Positions 26,860 to 36,566 of a stretch of 64,000 nt of DNA are shown here, one piece after another. The DNA is from Pollutimonas nitritireducens. GTDB lineage: Bacteria; Pseudomonadota; Gammaproteobacteria; Burkholderiales; Burkholderiaceae_B. The DNA is taken from positions 50,321 to 114,320 of the forward strand of contig NZ_PDNV01000014.1 in NCBI RefSeq assembly GCF_002849615.1. Reading direction: 5' to 3'. Position numbers and translations under genes: made by a program. A model generated the notes under the pieces. That model was not told where the DNA came from. It made no database searches and saw nothing but the letters and a program-made list of their open reading frames with translations. Position 1 is the first letter of the stretch. Each line of letters starts with the position of its first letter.

Positions 26860-28458
26860 ATGTTAGATGCAAATATCAAGAATCAGTTGAAATCCTATAT
26901 GGAAATGGTCTCGCTGCCTATCGAGATCGTGGCCTGCCTCGACGACAGCGCCAAATCTGTCGAACTGCGCGATCTGCTACAGGAAATCGAGCTGATGTCG
27001 GATCGCATCACGTTGACCGAGCGTAACGACAGCAATGAACGCAAGCCCTCCTTCAGTATCAATCGCAGCGGCACTGACATCAGTGTGCGTTTTGCCGGTA
27101 TACCCATGGGGCACGAATTCACATCGCTGGTCCTGGCCTTGCTCCAGGTCGGCGGCCATCCGATCAAGCTCGATGAAGCTGTGATCGAACAAATACGTAA
27201 TCTTGACGGCGACTACAAGTTCGAGACCTATTTCTCTCTGTCATGCCAGAATTGCCCTGATGTTGTTCAGGCGCTGAATGTGATGTCGATCATCAATCCG
27301 CGCATCCAGCATGTCGCCATCGACGGCGCCTTGTATCAAGACGAAGTGGACGCCCGCCAGATCATGTCGGTACCGACCATGTACCTGAACGGTGAAGTGT
27401 TCGGCCAGGGCCGCTCGAGTGTCGAAGAGATCCTGTCCCGGTTGGACACCAGCGCATCCAGCCGCAAGGCCGAGGAGCTCAGCGCCAAGGACGCCTACGA
27501 TGTATTGATTGTTGGCGGTGGCCCGGCCGGCGCGGCAGCGGCGGTCTATGCCGCGCGCAAAGGTATACGCACCGGTATCGTGGCACAACGCTTCGGGGGA
27601 CAGGTGTTGGACACCATGGCCATAGAAAATTTCATTTCGGTTAAAGAAACGGATGGGCCGAAGTTTGCAGCGGCACTGGAAGAGCACGTAAGAGCTTACG
27701 ATGTGGATATTATGAATCTACAAGAGGCCACCAGCCTGGTGCCCGGAAAGCTTATCCAAATCGAACTGGCCAACGGCGGTGTGCTCAAAAGCAAGACCGT
27801 CATAGTATCCACGGGTGCCCGCTGGCGCGAAATCAACGTTCCAGGCGAGCGCGAGTACCGTAACAACGGCGTCGCCTATTGTCCGCACTGCGACGGTCCG
27901 CTGTTCAAGGGCAAGCGCGTCGCGGTCATCGGCGGCGGCAACTCTGGAGTGGAAGCGGCCATAGACCTGGCCGGGCTGGTCAAGCACGTGACTCTTATTG
28001 AATTCGGTGACGCTTTGCGTGCGGATGCCGTTCTGCAGCGCAAATTGCGCAGTCTGCCGAATGTTACCGTCATTACCAGCGCGCTCACCACCGAGATACA
28101 CGGCGATGGCGAAAGGGTCAGCGCTTTGGCATATAAAGACCGAAAAACCGACGAGTTGCATCGCGTCGAGCTGGAAGGGGTGTTCATCCAGATTGGTCTG
28201 GTGCCCAATACCGAGTGGCTCGAAGGTACGCTGGCATTGTCACGCCATGGCGAGATCGAGGTGGACGCCAGGGGCCAGACGTCCTTGCCAGGTGTGTTCG
28301 CGGCCGGTGATGTCACGACAGTGCCTTACAAGCAGATTGTGATCGCGGCTGGCGACGGCGCAAAGGCGGCTCTCAGTGCCTTTGATCATTTGATACGCAG
28401 CCCGCTGGCTGAAGAAGATGCCGTGCCCGCTACGGCGCTCGAGACAGCCGCGGCGTAG
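26860..28458 (+). CDS. ahpF: Alkyl hydroperoxide reductase, flavoprotein subunit
   Basis: 532 residues. The N-terminal tandem thioredoxin-fold domain carries Cys129-x2-Cys132 (SCQNC). The FAD motif is [19 protein letters not shown] (from about residue 215). The thioredoxin-reductase-type redox pair is Cys341-x2-Cys344 (CPHC), followed by the NADH motif [14 protein letters not shown]. It reduces AhpC with NADH. The C-terminus is slightly extended (ETAAA) and its last 29 bases overlap the convergent lysR gene. Confidence 0.97.
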   Translation: MLDANIKNQLKSYMEMVSLPIEIVACLDDSAKSVELRDLLQEIELMSDRITLTERNDSNERKPSFSINRSGTDISVRFAGIPMGHEFTSLVLALLQVGGHPIKLDEAVIEQIRNLDGDYKFETYFSLSCQNCPDVVQALNVMSIINPRIQHVAIDGALYQDEVDARQIMSVPTMYLNGEVFGQGRSSVEEILSRLDTSASSRKAEELSAKDAYDVLIVGGGPAGAAAAVYAARKGIRTGIVAQRFGGQVLDTMAIENFISVKETDGPKFAAALEEHVRAYDVDIMNLQEATSLVPGKLIQIELANGGVLKSKTVIVSTGARWREINVPGEREYRNNGVAYCPHCDGPLFKGKRVAVIGGGNSGVEAAIDLAGLVKHVTLIEFGDALRADAVLQRKLRSLPNVTVITSALTTEIHGDGERVSALAYKDRKTDELHRVELEGVFIQIGLVPNTEWLEGTLALSRHGEIEVDARGQTSLPGVFAAGDVTTVPYKQIVIAAGDGAKAALSAFDHLIRSPLAEEDAVPATALETAAA

Positions 28459-29374
28459 TGCCTTCAGAAGGCCACTGGTCCGAGGTGTCCAGCCAGTGGC
28501 CGCCCAATACCTGTTCGCAGATATCGATCCATGCCCGGGCCGCGTGCGATAGGTAGCGGCCATTCCAGATATGGGCCACCTGCCATGGAATATCGGGTTC
28601 CGCAATCCGTGCGACGGCAAGGTTGTCCTGGTTGAGGTTTGAGATGAAGGGTTCCGGCAGCAGCGCGACGCCCATGCCGGCCCGTGCCATGGCCAAGGTC
28701 CAATCCCATTGACTGCTTTGCGCTGCAATTTTCGGCTCGAAACCCACCTGGCGGAACTCATGACGCAGTCGGCGGGTCAGAGCAAAATCATCCTTCAACA
28801 AGACCAGAGGCATATCCGCCAAGGCGTCCAGGCGGATTGTATTTTTTTGCTTGAAAGCGCCATGTTCTCCGACTGCCCAAACTGCATGGCTTGCAACCTC
28901 TACCGCCCTGAGACCCAGGTCGGGATTGGTCGGCAGGATGCTCATGCCAATTTCAAGTGTGCCGGCGGCCACCTGTCGTTCAATTTCCTGGCCAGTGTTT
29001 TCGTGCAATGCAAGCACAATATCCGGATACTTGGTACGGAAGGTCTTCAATACCTGAGTGAATAGCAGATTGATCATGGGCGGCACGCCCACGTGCAAGG
29101 TGCCACGGCTCAGGGCTTGTGTTTCGCGTACTTCAGTGGTCAATTGTCGCATGGCGCCCAGGACGTCCTTGGCACGCTCGTAGACGACGCGCCCTGTATC
29201 GGTAAGGGTAAATTGGCGCGATTCGCGCAACAATAAGGGTTCGCCGATTTCGTCTTCGAGCTGCCGTATCATTTTGCTGATCGTGGACTGGGTCACCTGC
29301 AGGCTTGCAGCCGCGTGCGTAAAACTGTTCAGCCGGGTGGTTTCGACGAAATAGCGTAGGGATCTGATATCCAC
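28430..29374 (-). CDS. LysR-family transcriptional regulator
   Basis: 314 residues. The N-terminal [41 protein letters not shown] is intact, followed by an effector-binding domain of two alpha/beta lobes. [15 protein letters not shown] and [13 protein letters not shown] are recognisable lobe elements; the [13 protein letters not shown] segment is common in regulators of aromatic and organic-acid genes. Its divergent neighbour is a CoA-transferase/hydrolase gene, the likely target. Convergent with ahpF with a 29-base overlap. Confidence 0.92.
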   Translation of the reverse strand: MDIRSLRYFVETTRLNSFTHAAASLQVTQSTISKMIRQLEDEIGEPLLLRESRQFTLTDTGRVVYERAKDVLGAMRQLTTEVRETQALSRGTLHVGVPPMINLLFTQVLKTFRTKYPDIVLALHENTGQEIERQVAAGTLEIGMSILPTNPDLGLRAVEVASHAVWAVGEHGAFKQKNTIRLDALADMPLVLLKDDFALTRRLRHEFRQVGFEPKIAAQSSQWDWTLAMARAGMGVALLPEPFISNLNQDNLAVARIAEPDIPWQVAHIWNGRYLSHAARAWIDICEQVLGGHWLDTSDQWPSEGTTPRLSRAP

Positions 29375-29431
29375 CGTAAGGGGTCTCCATTGCGCGAACT
29401 ATGAATAAAACGACTTTTAACGGTTATTTTA

Positions 29432-29446
29432 ATTCATGATTGGAAT
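29432..29446. promoter_or_regulatory. LysR-type T-N11-A dyad upstream of CoA-transferase gene
   Basis: ATTC-ATGATTG-GAAT is a perfect dyad of T-N11-A form, 35 bases before ATG 29482. A TATGCT -10-like hexamer is at 29449-29454. A matching ATGAAT at 29401-29406 faces ATTCAT at 29432-29437. The divergent LysR protein is the probable ligand. Confidence 0.5.
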
Positions 29447-29481
29447 GCTATGCTCATCTCATCAATAATGAAGCGGAGTGC

Positions 29482-30978
29482 ATGGAGATGTACGAGGATC
29501 GAATTCGTCAGCCTGAATTAAGACAGAAAATCATGACAGCTGAAGAGGCGGCCCGGCTATTCAGGGACGGGATGAGCGTCGGGATGAGCGGGTTCACAAA
29601 GGCCGGTGATTGCAAGGCCTTGCCGGCTGCCTTGGCCGAGCGGGCGCGCCAGGAAGACCTGAAACTTACCCTTATCACGGGCGCGTCGCTGGGTAACGAC
29701 AGCGACGGACTGATGGCACAGGCCGGATTGCTGGCTCGCCGCATGCCGTTCCAGGCCGATGCGAGTCTGCGTAAGAAAATCAATGATGGCGAGGTGATGT
29801 TCATCGACCAGCATTTGTCCGAGACGGTCGAGCAGCTTCGGGGACATAACCTTGCTCCCATCGACATCGCCGTCATCGAAGCGGTGGCCATCACAGAAGA
29901 TGGCGGCATCGTACCCAGCACGTCTGTCGGCAACTCCGCCAGTTTTGTGGAACAGGCAGCCCAGGTCATCATCGAACTCAACCTCCGTATGCCCTTGTCG
30001 CTGGAAGGCCTGCACGATATCTACGTTCCCGCTGCCCGGCCCGGTCGAACGCCGATACCTATGCTCAATGTGGACGACCGTATCGGTGGGGCGGCGATCC
30101 GCGTCGACCCGGCACGAATTGCCGCAATTGTCGTGACCGACAGCGCGGATAGTCCTTCCGCCATCTTGCCGCCGGACGATGAAACCCAGGCGATAGCCGG
30201 CCACGTTATCGAATTTCTATCGGGTGAAGTCAAGGCCGGGCGGTTGACGCCTGCACTGCTGCCATTACAGGCCGGCATCGGAACGATTGCGAACGCAGTA
30301 TTGCACGGTCTGCTCGATTCGCCTTTCGCCGGCCTGACAATGTACTCGGAAGTGCTGCAGGACAGCGCCTTCGAATTGCTCGATTCCGGACAGCTGGATT
30401 TTGCTTCGGCCTCGTCCATTACGCTGTCCGAAGCAAGGCATGAGACGTTTCTACAGGAGGTCGAACGCTACCGGTCCCGGCTTGTGCTGCGACCGCAGGA
30501 AATCAGCAACCATCCCGAGGTTCTGCGCAGGCTGGGCATTATTGCCATCAACACGGCCCTGGAGTTCGATATCTACGGTAATGTGAATTCCACTCACGTC
30601 GGCGGCACGCATATGATGAATGGCATAGGGGGCTCAGGCGATTTTGCCCGAAACGCCCATTTGTCAATATTCGTCAGCAAGTCGGTGGCCAAGGCCGGCG
30701 CAATCTCCAGCGTTGTCCCCATGGTGCCTCACGTTGATCATACCGAGCACGACGTCGACGTGGTCGCGACCGAGTGGGGATTGGCCGATTTGCGGGGATT
30801 GGCCCCACGTGAACGCGCTGAACTGATCATCGAACGTTGTGCCCACCCCCACTATCGGGAGGAACTGCGCCATTATTTCAGGCAGGCCTGCAAGCGCGGC
30901 GGCCAGACTCCCCACATGCTGGAACTGGCATTCTCATGGCACGAGCGTTTCCGCCGGGCACGCAGCATGCTTGCGTGA
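29482..30978 (+). CDS. Acetyl-CoA hydrolase/CoA-transferase (Cat1-like)
   Basis: 498 residues from ATG 29482, with GCGGAG upstream. N-terminal half: MSVGMSGFTKAGDCKALP. The C-terminal catalytic half has LGIIAINTALEFDIYGNVNSTHVGG, with the glutamate in LEFD as the likely acyl-carrying residue, then MMNGIGGSGDFARNA and SVVPMVPHVDHTEHDVD. These are typical of the succinyl-CoA:acetate CoA-transferase/acetyl-CoA hydrolase family. It probably exchanges CoA between acetate, succinate or propionate. The exact acyl pair is uncertain. Divergent lysR regulator. Confidence 0.9.
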   Translation: MEMYEDRIRQPELRQKIMTAEEAARLFRDGMSVGMSGFTKAGDCKALPAALAERARQEDLKLTLITGASLGNDSDGLMAQAGLLARRMPFQADASLRKKINDGEVMFIDQHLSETVEQLRGHNLAPIDIAVIEAVAITEDGGIVPSTSVGNSASFVEQAAQVIIELNLRMPLSLEGLHDIYVPAARPGRTPIPMLNVDDRIGGAAIRVDPARIAAIVVTDSADSPSAILPPDDETQAIAGHVIEFLSGEVKAGRLTPALLPLQAGIGTIANAVLHGLLDSPFAGLTMYSEVLQDSAFELLDSGQLDFASASSITLSEARHETFLQEVERYRSRLVLRPQEISNHPEVLRRLGIIAINTALEFDIYGNVNSTHVGGTHMMNGIGGSGDFARNAHLSIFVSKSVAKAGAISSVVPMVPHVDHTEHDVDVVATEWGLADLRGLAPRERAELIIERCAHPHYREELRHYFRQACKRGGQTPHMLELAFSWHERFRRARSMLA

Positions 30979-31113
30979 CGTATTCCGGACCTCAGGTCTA
31001 GTTGCGGTATTTCGTCCTGCACGGTATCGTTTCGTTCCAAGGGCCGGACAGCGATCCACCTAAAATGATGTACCGGTCGCCTCACCATGGGGGCGGTCAA
31101 TCCAGGAGCGGAC

Positions 31114-33177
31114 ATGCCACGCTATTTGAAATTTATTTTGTGGGGATGCTCCGTTCTTTTGGCAGTCGTCGCCCTGTCGGTGCTGGTAGCGGCCACGTTC
31201 AACTGGAACCACGCCCGGCCCTGGATCAACAAGCAAGTCAGCGCGCTCGTCGATCGACCGGTGGCTATAGAAGGGGATCTGTCGGTCAAGTGGCTGCGCA
31301 TGCAAGAGCAAAGCGGGTGGCGGGGTTGGGTGCCTTGGCCCGAGATCACGGCCCAGCAGGTCACGGTGGGAAACCCGGAAGGAAGCATGCTCGAAGGCAA
31401 CATGGCCGAGGTAAAGAACCTGACCTTCGTGATCAATCCATTAGCCCTGCTCGATAACACCATCGAGCTCCCCCGCCTCAAGATCGAACAAGCCAACGTG
31501 GCGCTGAACCGCGATGAACAAGGGGTCAATAACTGGACGTTCACCAGGAAAAATCCGAACGACCAGAAACCGTCGAGATGGGAATTCGACGTTCAACAGA
31601 TACAGGTCGCACAGGCGAGGGTCCATGTCGTGGATGTAGCCAGCAAGCTGAACATGAACGCGGAGCTCGAGTCCCTGCAGGAAACAAGCAAGGGCGGCTA
31701 TGGCATCGGGTTCAAGGCCAGCGGCAGCTATAACGACGCTGATATCAGCGGCGAAGGGCAGGCAGGCGATATCCTGTCATTGCGAGCGGGCAGTGATCCG
31801 TTCCCGCTTCAGGGCAAGGTCAGCGTAGGCGAAACCACCATAGGAATCGAGGGTTCCGTGACCAAACCTCAACAGCTGGCGGCACTCGATGTCAAGCTTA
31901 GTCTTGCCGGCAATAGTATGGCCGATCTGCATCCTCTCATTGGCGTCACATTGCCAAGCACTCCGCCGTACAGCACGGAAGGTCGACTCATCGGGATGCT
32001 GGAGGGGGATGACGACAAATGGAGGTATGAGAATTTCAAAGGCGTCGTGGGCGAAAGTGACCTCCAGGGGACCCTGGAATACCAGCAGCGCAAGCCGCGC
32101 TCGCTCCTTACCGGCCATGTCGAGTCCAAGCTCTTGCGGTTCAAGGATCTAGGACCTCTCATCGGCGCGAATACCAGCAATGTCAAAGGGAAAGGCGAAA
32201 AAGACAAGGTCAAGCAGCCGCCGGGCAAGGTCTTGCCAGTCGATCCCATTGGCACCAAGGCGTGGGGAACCATGGACGCCGATGTCAAGTTCAAGGGAGT
32301 CAAGATACTGCGCGACAAGAATCTGCCTCTCGACGACATCGACGCGCATATCAAACTGCAAGACCGCGTCCTGTCCTTCACACCGTTGAATTTCGGTTTC
32401 GCCGGTGGCACGCTCGGCAATACGATCACACTGGATGGCCGTGGAGAAAAAATTCAGGCGGAAATGGAGACGGCCGCACGTCACTTGAAGCTTAAACAGC
32501 TTTTTCCGGGCGCCGAAAGCATGGATGCCAGTTTTGGCGAGTTGCATGGCGATGCCACGCTAAAGGGCCAGGGCGGTTCGATTGCCGAGCTTCTGGGCCA
32601 TGCCAATGGCGAAATCAAGGCTTTGGTCAGTCGCGGCACGGTCAGTAGCTTCCTGATGGAGGCCGCTGGCCTGAACGTTGCGAACATGCTCATGCTTAAA
32701 CTATTCGGCGACGAGCAAGTAATGCTGAACTGTGTCGCCAGCAACTTTGTGGTTCGCGACGGTTTGATGCAGATCCGTGTCTTCAAGCTGGAAACCGAGG
32801 ACACGACCGTGGACATAACGGGCGACATCAACCTGCGTACCGAAGCGATCGACCTTGATGTGCGACCGGAAAACAAGACGCTGCGCGTTTTTACCCTGCG
32901 CTCGCCTCTGTATGCGAAAGGGACGTTCAAGAATCCGGACGTCGGGGTGCAGATGGGTCCGCTGGCAGCCCGTGCCGGTGCGGCCATAGCATTGGGCGTC
33001 GTGGCCACTCCGTTTGCCGCCTTGTTGCCACTGCTCAATACTGGAACCAACGAATCAAACGATTGCGAACCTGTACTCGGCAAGTCCGAAAAGAAACCCA
33101 GCTCCGACAAGCCTGCGGAAAAACAGGAGGCAGAGAATCCCCGGGACAACTGGCCGTCATCGCAAGCGCGTCCGTGA
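31114..33177 (+). CDS. AsmA-family envelope protein
   Basis: 687 residues from ATG 31114 (CAGGAGCG upstream). One N-terminal membrane anchor (FILWGCSVLLAVVALSVLVAA) is followed by a long periplasmic part with AsmA features: NWNHARPWINKQVSALVDRPVAIEGDLSV, the TFVINPLALLDNTIELPRLKIEQANV-like block, and the C-terminal AsmA region (LKQLFPGAESMDASFGELHGDATLKGQG). The last 35 residues are Lys/Glu/Pro rich and unordered. Members are thought to bridge inner and outer membrane and to help lipid or outer-membrane protein homeostasis. Confidence 0.88.
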   Translation: MPRYLKFILWGCSVLLAVVALSVLVAATFNWNHARPWINKQVSALVDRPVAIEGDLSVKWLRMQEQSGWRGWVPWPEITAQQVTVGNPEGSMLEGNMAEVKNLTFVINPLALLDNTIELPRLKIEQANVALNRDEQGVNNWTFTRKNPNDQKPSRWEFDVQQIQVAQARVHVVDVASKLNMNAELESLQETSKGGYGIGFKASGSYNDADISGEGQAGDILSLRAGSDPFPLQGKVSVGETTIGIEGSVTKPQQLAALDVKLSLAGNSMADLHPLIGVTLPSTPPYSTEGRLIGMLEGDDDKWRYENFKGVVGESDLQGTLEYQQRKPRSLLTGHVESKLLRFKDLGPLIGANTSNVKGKGEKDKVKQPPGKVLPVDPIGTKAWGTMDADVKFKGVKILRDKNLPLDDIDAHIKLQDRVLSFTPLNFGFAGGTLGNTITLDGRGEKIQAEMETAARHLKLKQLFPGAESMDASFGELHGDATLKGQGGSIAELLGHANGEIKALVSRGTVSSFLMEAAGLNVANMLMLKLFGDEQVMLNCVASNFVVRDGLMQIRVFKLETEDTTVDITGDINLRTEAIDLDVRPENKTLRVFTLRSPLYAKGTFKNPDVGVQMGPLAARAGAAIALGVVATPFAALLPLLNTGTNESNDCEPVLGKSEKKPSSDKPAEKQEAENPRDNWPSSQARP

Positions 33178-33198
33178 GAAGGTGGGTTGCGCAGCCGG

Positions 33199-33690
33199 CT
33201 ACTTGGGATTCGGGTCGATTTTTGTTTCCACTCGCCTGACCACCACCAGAATGAACAGGACCGCCGCGGTGCTCACCACTGCGGTGGCTTCCAGGCCCAT
33301 TCCTGCGGCAATGCCTATGGCCGCGGCTACCCATACGCTGGCTGCCGTCGTCAAGCCTTTGATTTCTTCATCATTGCTAAGCTTGATGATCGCGCCGGCA
33401 CCCAGGAAGCCAATGCCTGCAATGATGCCCTGGAGCACACGGCTGGCGTCCTCGATGGGCATGCCAATTTGTAGCGGTGCCAGGATAAAAATCGCCGCGC
33501 CCAGCGACACCAGCATATGGGTGCGAAGTCCGGCATCTTTGCCGCGCAGCTCACGCTCGTAGCCGATGGCGGCCCCCAAGGCGATCGCCATCGACAGGCG
33601 CAGCAGAATGCGTGTTGCCTGTTCCACGTCGGGAATATCGGAAAACTCATGAACGATCGTGTTCCAGATGCTGGATGCAATATCAGTCAT
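33199..33690 (-). CDS. MgtC/SapB-family membrane protein
   Basis: 163 residues from ATG 33690 (a TTG five codons upstream is possible). The MgtC signature is present: RLSMAIALGAAIGYERELRGKDAGLRTHMLVSLGAA, GIIAGIGFLGAGAII and GLTTAASVWVAAAIG. About four to five membrane helices; it lacks the long C-terminal cytoplasmic domain of virulence MgtC, ending VRRVETKIDPNPK. Function in this shorter subgroup (YhiD-like) is not settled. Convergent with the AsmA gene. Confidence 0.88.
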   Translation of the reverse strand: MTDIASSIWNTIVHEFSDIPDVEQATRILLRLSMAIALGAAIGYERELRGKDAGLRTHMLVSLGAAIFILAPLQIGMPIEDASRVLQGIIAGIGFLGAGAIIKLSNDEEIKGLTTAASVWVAAAIGIAAGMGLEATAVVSTAAVLFILVVVRRVETKIDPNPK

Positions 33691-33766
33691 CGTTGATAAC
33701 CTCAATTTAAGCAGCGGTTAGAATAGCAGGCTCTGTAAACTTCCAACGGAAATGGGGTGTTGAATA

Positions 33767-33958
33767 ATGCGACTGATCATTGCTCTGTTATTGCCCTGGC
33801 TTACATTCTTCACCATTGGGCGGCCCATTGCCGGAATTGTGTGCCTGATATTGCAAATCACTCTGGTTGGATGGTTGCCGGCCACGATCTGGGCAGTATA
33901 TGCGCTGAGCCAGTACAAGACTGACAAGAAAATCGAAAAGGCGTTGCAGCAACGCTAG
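33767..33958 (+). CDS. YqaE/Pmp3-family small membrane protein
   Basis: 63 residues with two hydrophobic helices (LIIALLLPWLTFFTIGRP and ICLILQITLVGWLPATIWAVYAL), and the conserved GWLPATIWAVYAL of the family. A charged tail (KTDKKIEKALQQR) follows. Homologues influence membrane potential and stress tolerance. It stops five bases before the ABC ATPase start on the same strand, so it is probably the first gene of that transcript, which is not usual for the ABC system. Confidence 0.88.
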   Translation: MRLIIALLLPWLTFFTIGRPIAGIVCLILQITLVGWLPATIWAVYALSQYKTDKKIEKALQQR

Positions 33959-33963
33959 CACCT

Positions 33964-35511
33964 ATGACTACCCGCCTTGCGCTGAAACAGATCACCAAGC
34001 AGTACCCTGCGGTCGTTGCCAACGACAAGGTCGACCTCACTGTCCTGCCCGGTGAGATCCACGCCGTGCTGGGAGAGAACGGTGCGGGCAAGTCCACCCT
34101 GATGAAGATCATCTATGGCGTCACGAAGCCGGACGCGGGCCAACTGTTCTGGAATGACCAGGAAACGCGTATTGCCAGCCCTGCCGCGGCGCGGGATCTG
34201 GGAATAGGCATGGTTTTCCAGCATTTTTCGCTCTTTGATACGCTGACCGTGGCGGAAAACATAGCCTTGGGCCTGCCTTCCAATACTCGCCTGGCAGACC
34301 TCGAAACACGCATTGCCGATACTGCGCGCCAGTATGGGCTCGACCTCGAGCCACAGCGACATGTTCACACATTGTCGGTCGGCGAGTGCCAGCGCGTCGA
34401 AATCGTGCGCGCCTTGCTGGGTCGGCCTCAGTTGCTCATACTTGACGAACCCACGTCGGTTCTTACACCGCAGGCGGTGGACAGGTTGTTCGAAACCTTG
34501 CGCAAGCTCGCGGACGAAGGTTGCAGCATTCTGTATATCAGTCACAAGCTGGATGAAATACGTGCGCTTTGCCATACGTGTACGGTCATGCGCGGCGGCA
34601 AGGTCACCGGCGTTTCCGATCCCCGCAACGAAACCGATGCCAGTCTGTCGCGCCTGATGATAGGCTGCGAACCGCTTGCCATCACGCACCACGAGCGTCC
34701 GCCCGGCGAGGCACGTTTGACGGTCCAGCGACTTTCCTTGCCCAAGGCCCATCCGTTCGCCACAGAGTTGAACGATATCGATTTCGAGGTGAGGGCAGGT
34801 GAGATCCTCGGCGTGGCGGGGGTCTCGGGCAATGGCCAGCAGGAACTTCTGGCCGTGTTATCAGGCGAGGACACCCGGCCTTCCCGGACCGCGCTGGTTT
34901 TCGAGGGCAGGCCTATTGGTGACAAGTCCACGGCGTGGCGCAGGGCCCACGGTATCGGTGTTGTGCCGGAAGAGCGGCTGGGCCGTGGCGCCGTGCCCGA
35001 ACTATCTCTTGCCCACAATATGTTGTTGTCCCATCAGACCCGCGCGACGGTCAGCCATGGCCTGGTAAACCGGCGCGCAATCCAGTTGCTGGCCGCCGAT
35101 ATCATTCAGCGTTTCAAGGTCAAGGCGCCCGGAGTGCACGCCATGGCGGCGAGCCTATCAGGTGGGAATCTCCAAAAGTACATCGTTGGCCGTGAAGTCA
35201 CGCGCAATCCCAGCGTATTGCTCGTCGCACAGCCGACCTGGGGTGTGGATGTGGGTGCGGCTGCCCAGATAAGGTCCGAGCTGATCGCCTTGCGCGATGC
35301 GGGTTGCGCCTTGCTGGTCATTTCGGAAGAGCTCGACGAATTGTTCGAAATTTCAGACCGACTGGTCGTGTTGGCGAAAGGGCGAATGTCGCCATCCATA
35401 AAAACATCACAAGCCTCGCAGGATCTCATCGGGCAATGGATGAGCGGCTTGTGGGGTTCCGCGGATCTCGTCGCAGGTGTGGCTGCCACCATGGAGGCGC
35501 CGGCATGTTAA
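33964..35511 (+). CDS. BMP-type ABC importer, duplicated ATPase subunit
   Basis: 515 residues containing two nucleotide-binding domains. NBD1: Walker A GENGAGKSTL, signature SVGECQ, Walker B LLILDEPTSVL. NBD2: GVSGNGQQELL, signature LSGGNLQKY, and the degenerate Walker B LLVAQPTWGVDVG, normal for the nucleoside/simple-sugar (NupO/YufO-like) class. It energises the two permeases that follow. Overlaps the first permease by 7 bases. Operon with BMP receptor points to purine nucleoside uptake. Confidence 0.93.
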   Translation: MTTRLALKQITKQYPAVVANDKVDLTVLPGEIHAVLGENGAGKSTLMKIIYGVTKPDAGQLFWNDQETRIASPAAARDLGIGMVFQHFSLFDTLTVAENIALGLPSNTRLADLETRIADTARQYGLDLEPQRHVHTLSVGECQRVEIVRALLGRPQLLILDEPTSVLTPQAVDRLFETLRKLADEGCSILYISHKLDEIRALCHTCTVMRGGKVTGVSDPRNETDASLSRLMIGCEPLAITHHERPPGEARLTVQRLSLPKAHPFATELNDIDFEVRAGEILGVAGVSGNGQQELLAVLSGEDTRPSRTALVFEGRPIGDKSTAWRRAHGIGVVPEERLGRGAVPELSLAHNMLLSHQTRATVSHGLVNRRAIQLLAADIIQRFKVKAPGVHAMAASLSGGNLQKYIVGREVTRNPSVLLVAQPTWGVDVGAAAQIRSELIALRDAGCALLVISEELDELFEISDRLVVLAKGRMSPSIKTSQASQDLIGQWMSGLWGSADLVAGVAATMEAPAC

Positions 35512-36566
35512 GGCTTGAGCCGCGTGCAAAGCCGTCTTTATTGATGGCGTGGATTTCACCTGTGCTGGCCGTGGTGCTGACGATGGCTTGCGGCGTTTTG
35601 CTCTTTCTTGCGGTGGGCAAGGACCCTTTCGCCAGCCTGGCTGTGTTCTTTTGGGAACCGATCAACGATCTCCACGGATGGTCTGAAGTGGGCATCAAGG
35701 TCGCCCCATTGCTGCTTATTTCGGTAGGTTTGGCTATCTGTTTTCGCGCCAACGTCTTCAATATTGGCGCCGAAGGCCAGCTGGTCACAGGCGCCATCGC
35801 CGCAGGCGCGGTTGTCCTGTACTTCGATGACGGCGGCAACGGCGGTTTCTGGCTTATATCGATCGCCTTGCTGGCGGGCGTGGCCGGCGGGATGCTCTGG
35901 GCCTCCATTACCGCGTGGTTACGCGACCAGTTCAATGCCAACGAAATCCTTGTTTCCTTGATGCTGGTATATGTGGCCGAATTGCTGCTCAGTTATCTGG
36001 TGCACGGCGTGTTGATGGACCCCGACGGATTCGGTTTTCCCCAGTCCCGCCTTTTTTCCGAAGGTTTTTTGCTACCCATTGTGCTGCCGGGCACACGCCT
36101 GCATATCGGCATCGTGCTTGCGGTGCTCGCGGCATTGCTTGGCTGGCTCTATCTGGCCCGGAGTTTCTCGGGATTCAAATTGCGCGTAGGCGGCCTCGCC
36201 CCGCTGGCGGCCCGTTACGCGGGCTTTTCCTCACGCCGGTCTTTATGGACAGGCATGCTGGTTTCTGGTGGACTGGCGGGGCTGGCCGGAGCCTGCGAGA
36301 TCATGGGGCCGGTGGGCCAGCTTACTCCGTCGATTTCCCCCGGCTACGGGTTCGCCGCCATTATCGTGGCCTTCGTGGGGCGCCTCCATCCTATCGGTGT
36401 GATTTTCTCCAGTTTCATCATGGCCTTGCTGTACATAGGCGGCGAGCTGTCCCAGAGCCGACTGGGAATGCCCAGCGCCATCACTGGAATTTTCCAGGGA
36501 ATACTGCTGTTCTCGCTGCTGATCTGCGATGTGTTGATTCAGAATAAATTACGCTGGAGAAAATAA
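35505..36566 (+). CDS. BMP-type ABC importer, permease 1
   Basis: 353 residues from ATG 35505, overlapping the ATPase stop by 7 bases. About eight to nine hydrophobic helices. The family block VGLAICFRANVFNIGAEGQLVTGAIAAGA and DQFNANEILVSLMLVYVAELLLSYLV is diagnostic of BPD_transp_2 permeases of the nucleoside class, and the FVGRLHPIGV element follows. Partner of the next gene; one-base overlap (TAATG) implies coupled translation. Confidence 0.93.
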   Translation: MLRLEPRAKPSLLMAWISPVLAVVLTMACGVLLFLAVGKDPFASLAVFFWEPINDLHGWSEVGIKVAPLLLISVGLAICFRANVFNIGAEGQLVTGAIAAGAVVLYFDDGGNGGFWLISIALLAGVAGGMLWASITAWLRDQFNANEILVSLMLVYVAELLLSYLVHGVLMDPDGFGFPQSRLFSEGFLLPIVLPGTRLHIGIVLAVLAALLGWLYLARSFSGFKLRVGGLAPLAARYAGFSSRRSLWTGMLVSGGLAGLAGACEIMGPVGQLTPSISPGYGFAAIIVAFVGRLHPIGVIFSSFIMALLYIGGELSQSRLGMPSAITGIFQGILLFSLLICDVLIQNKLRWRK

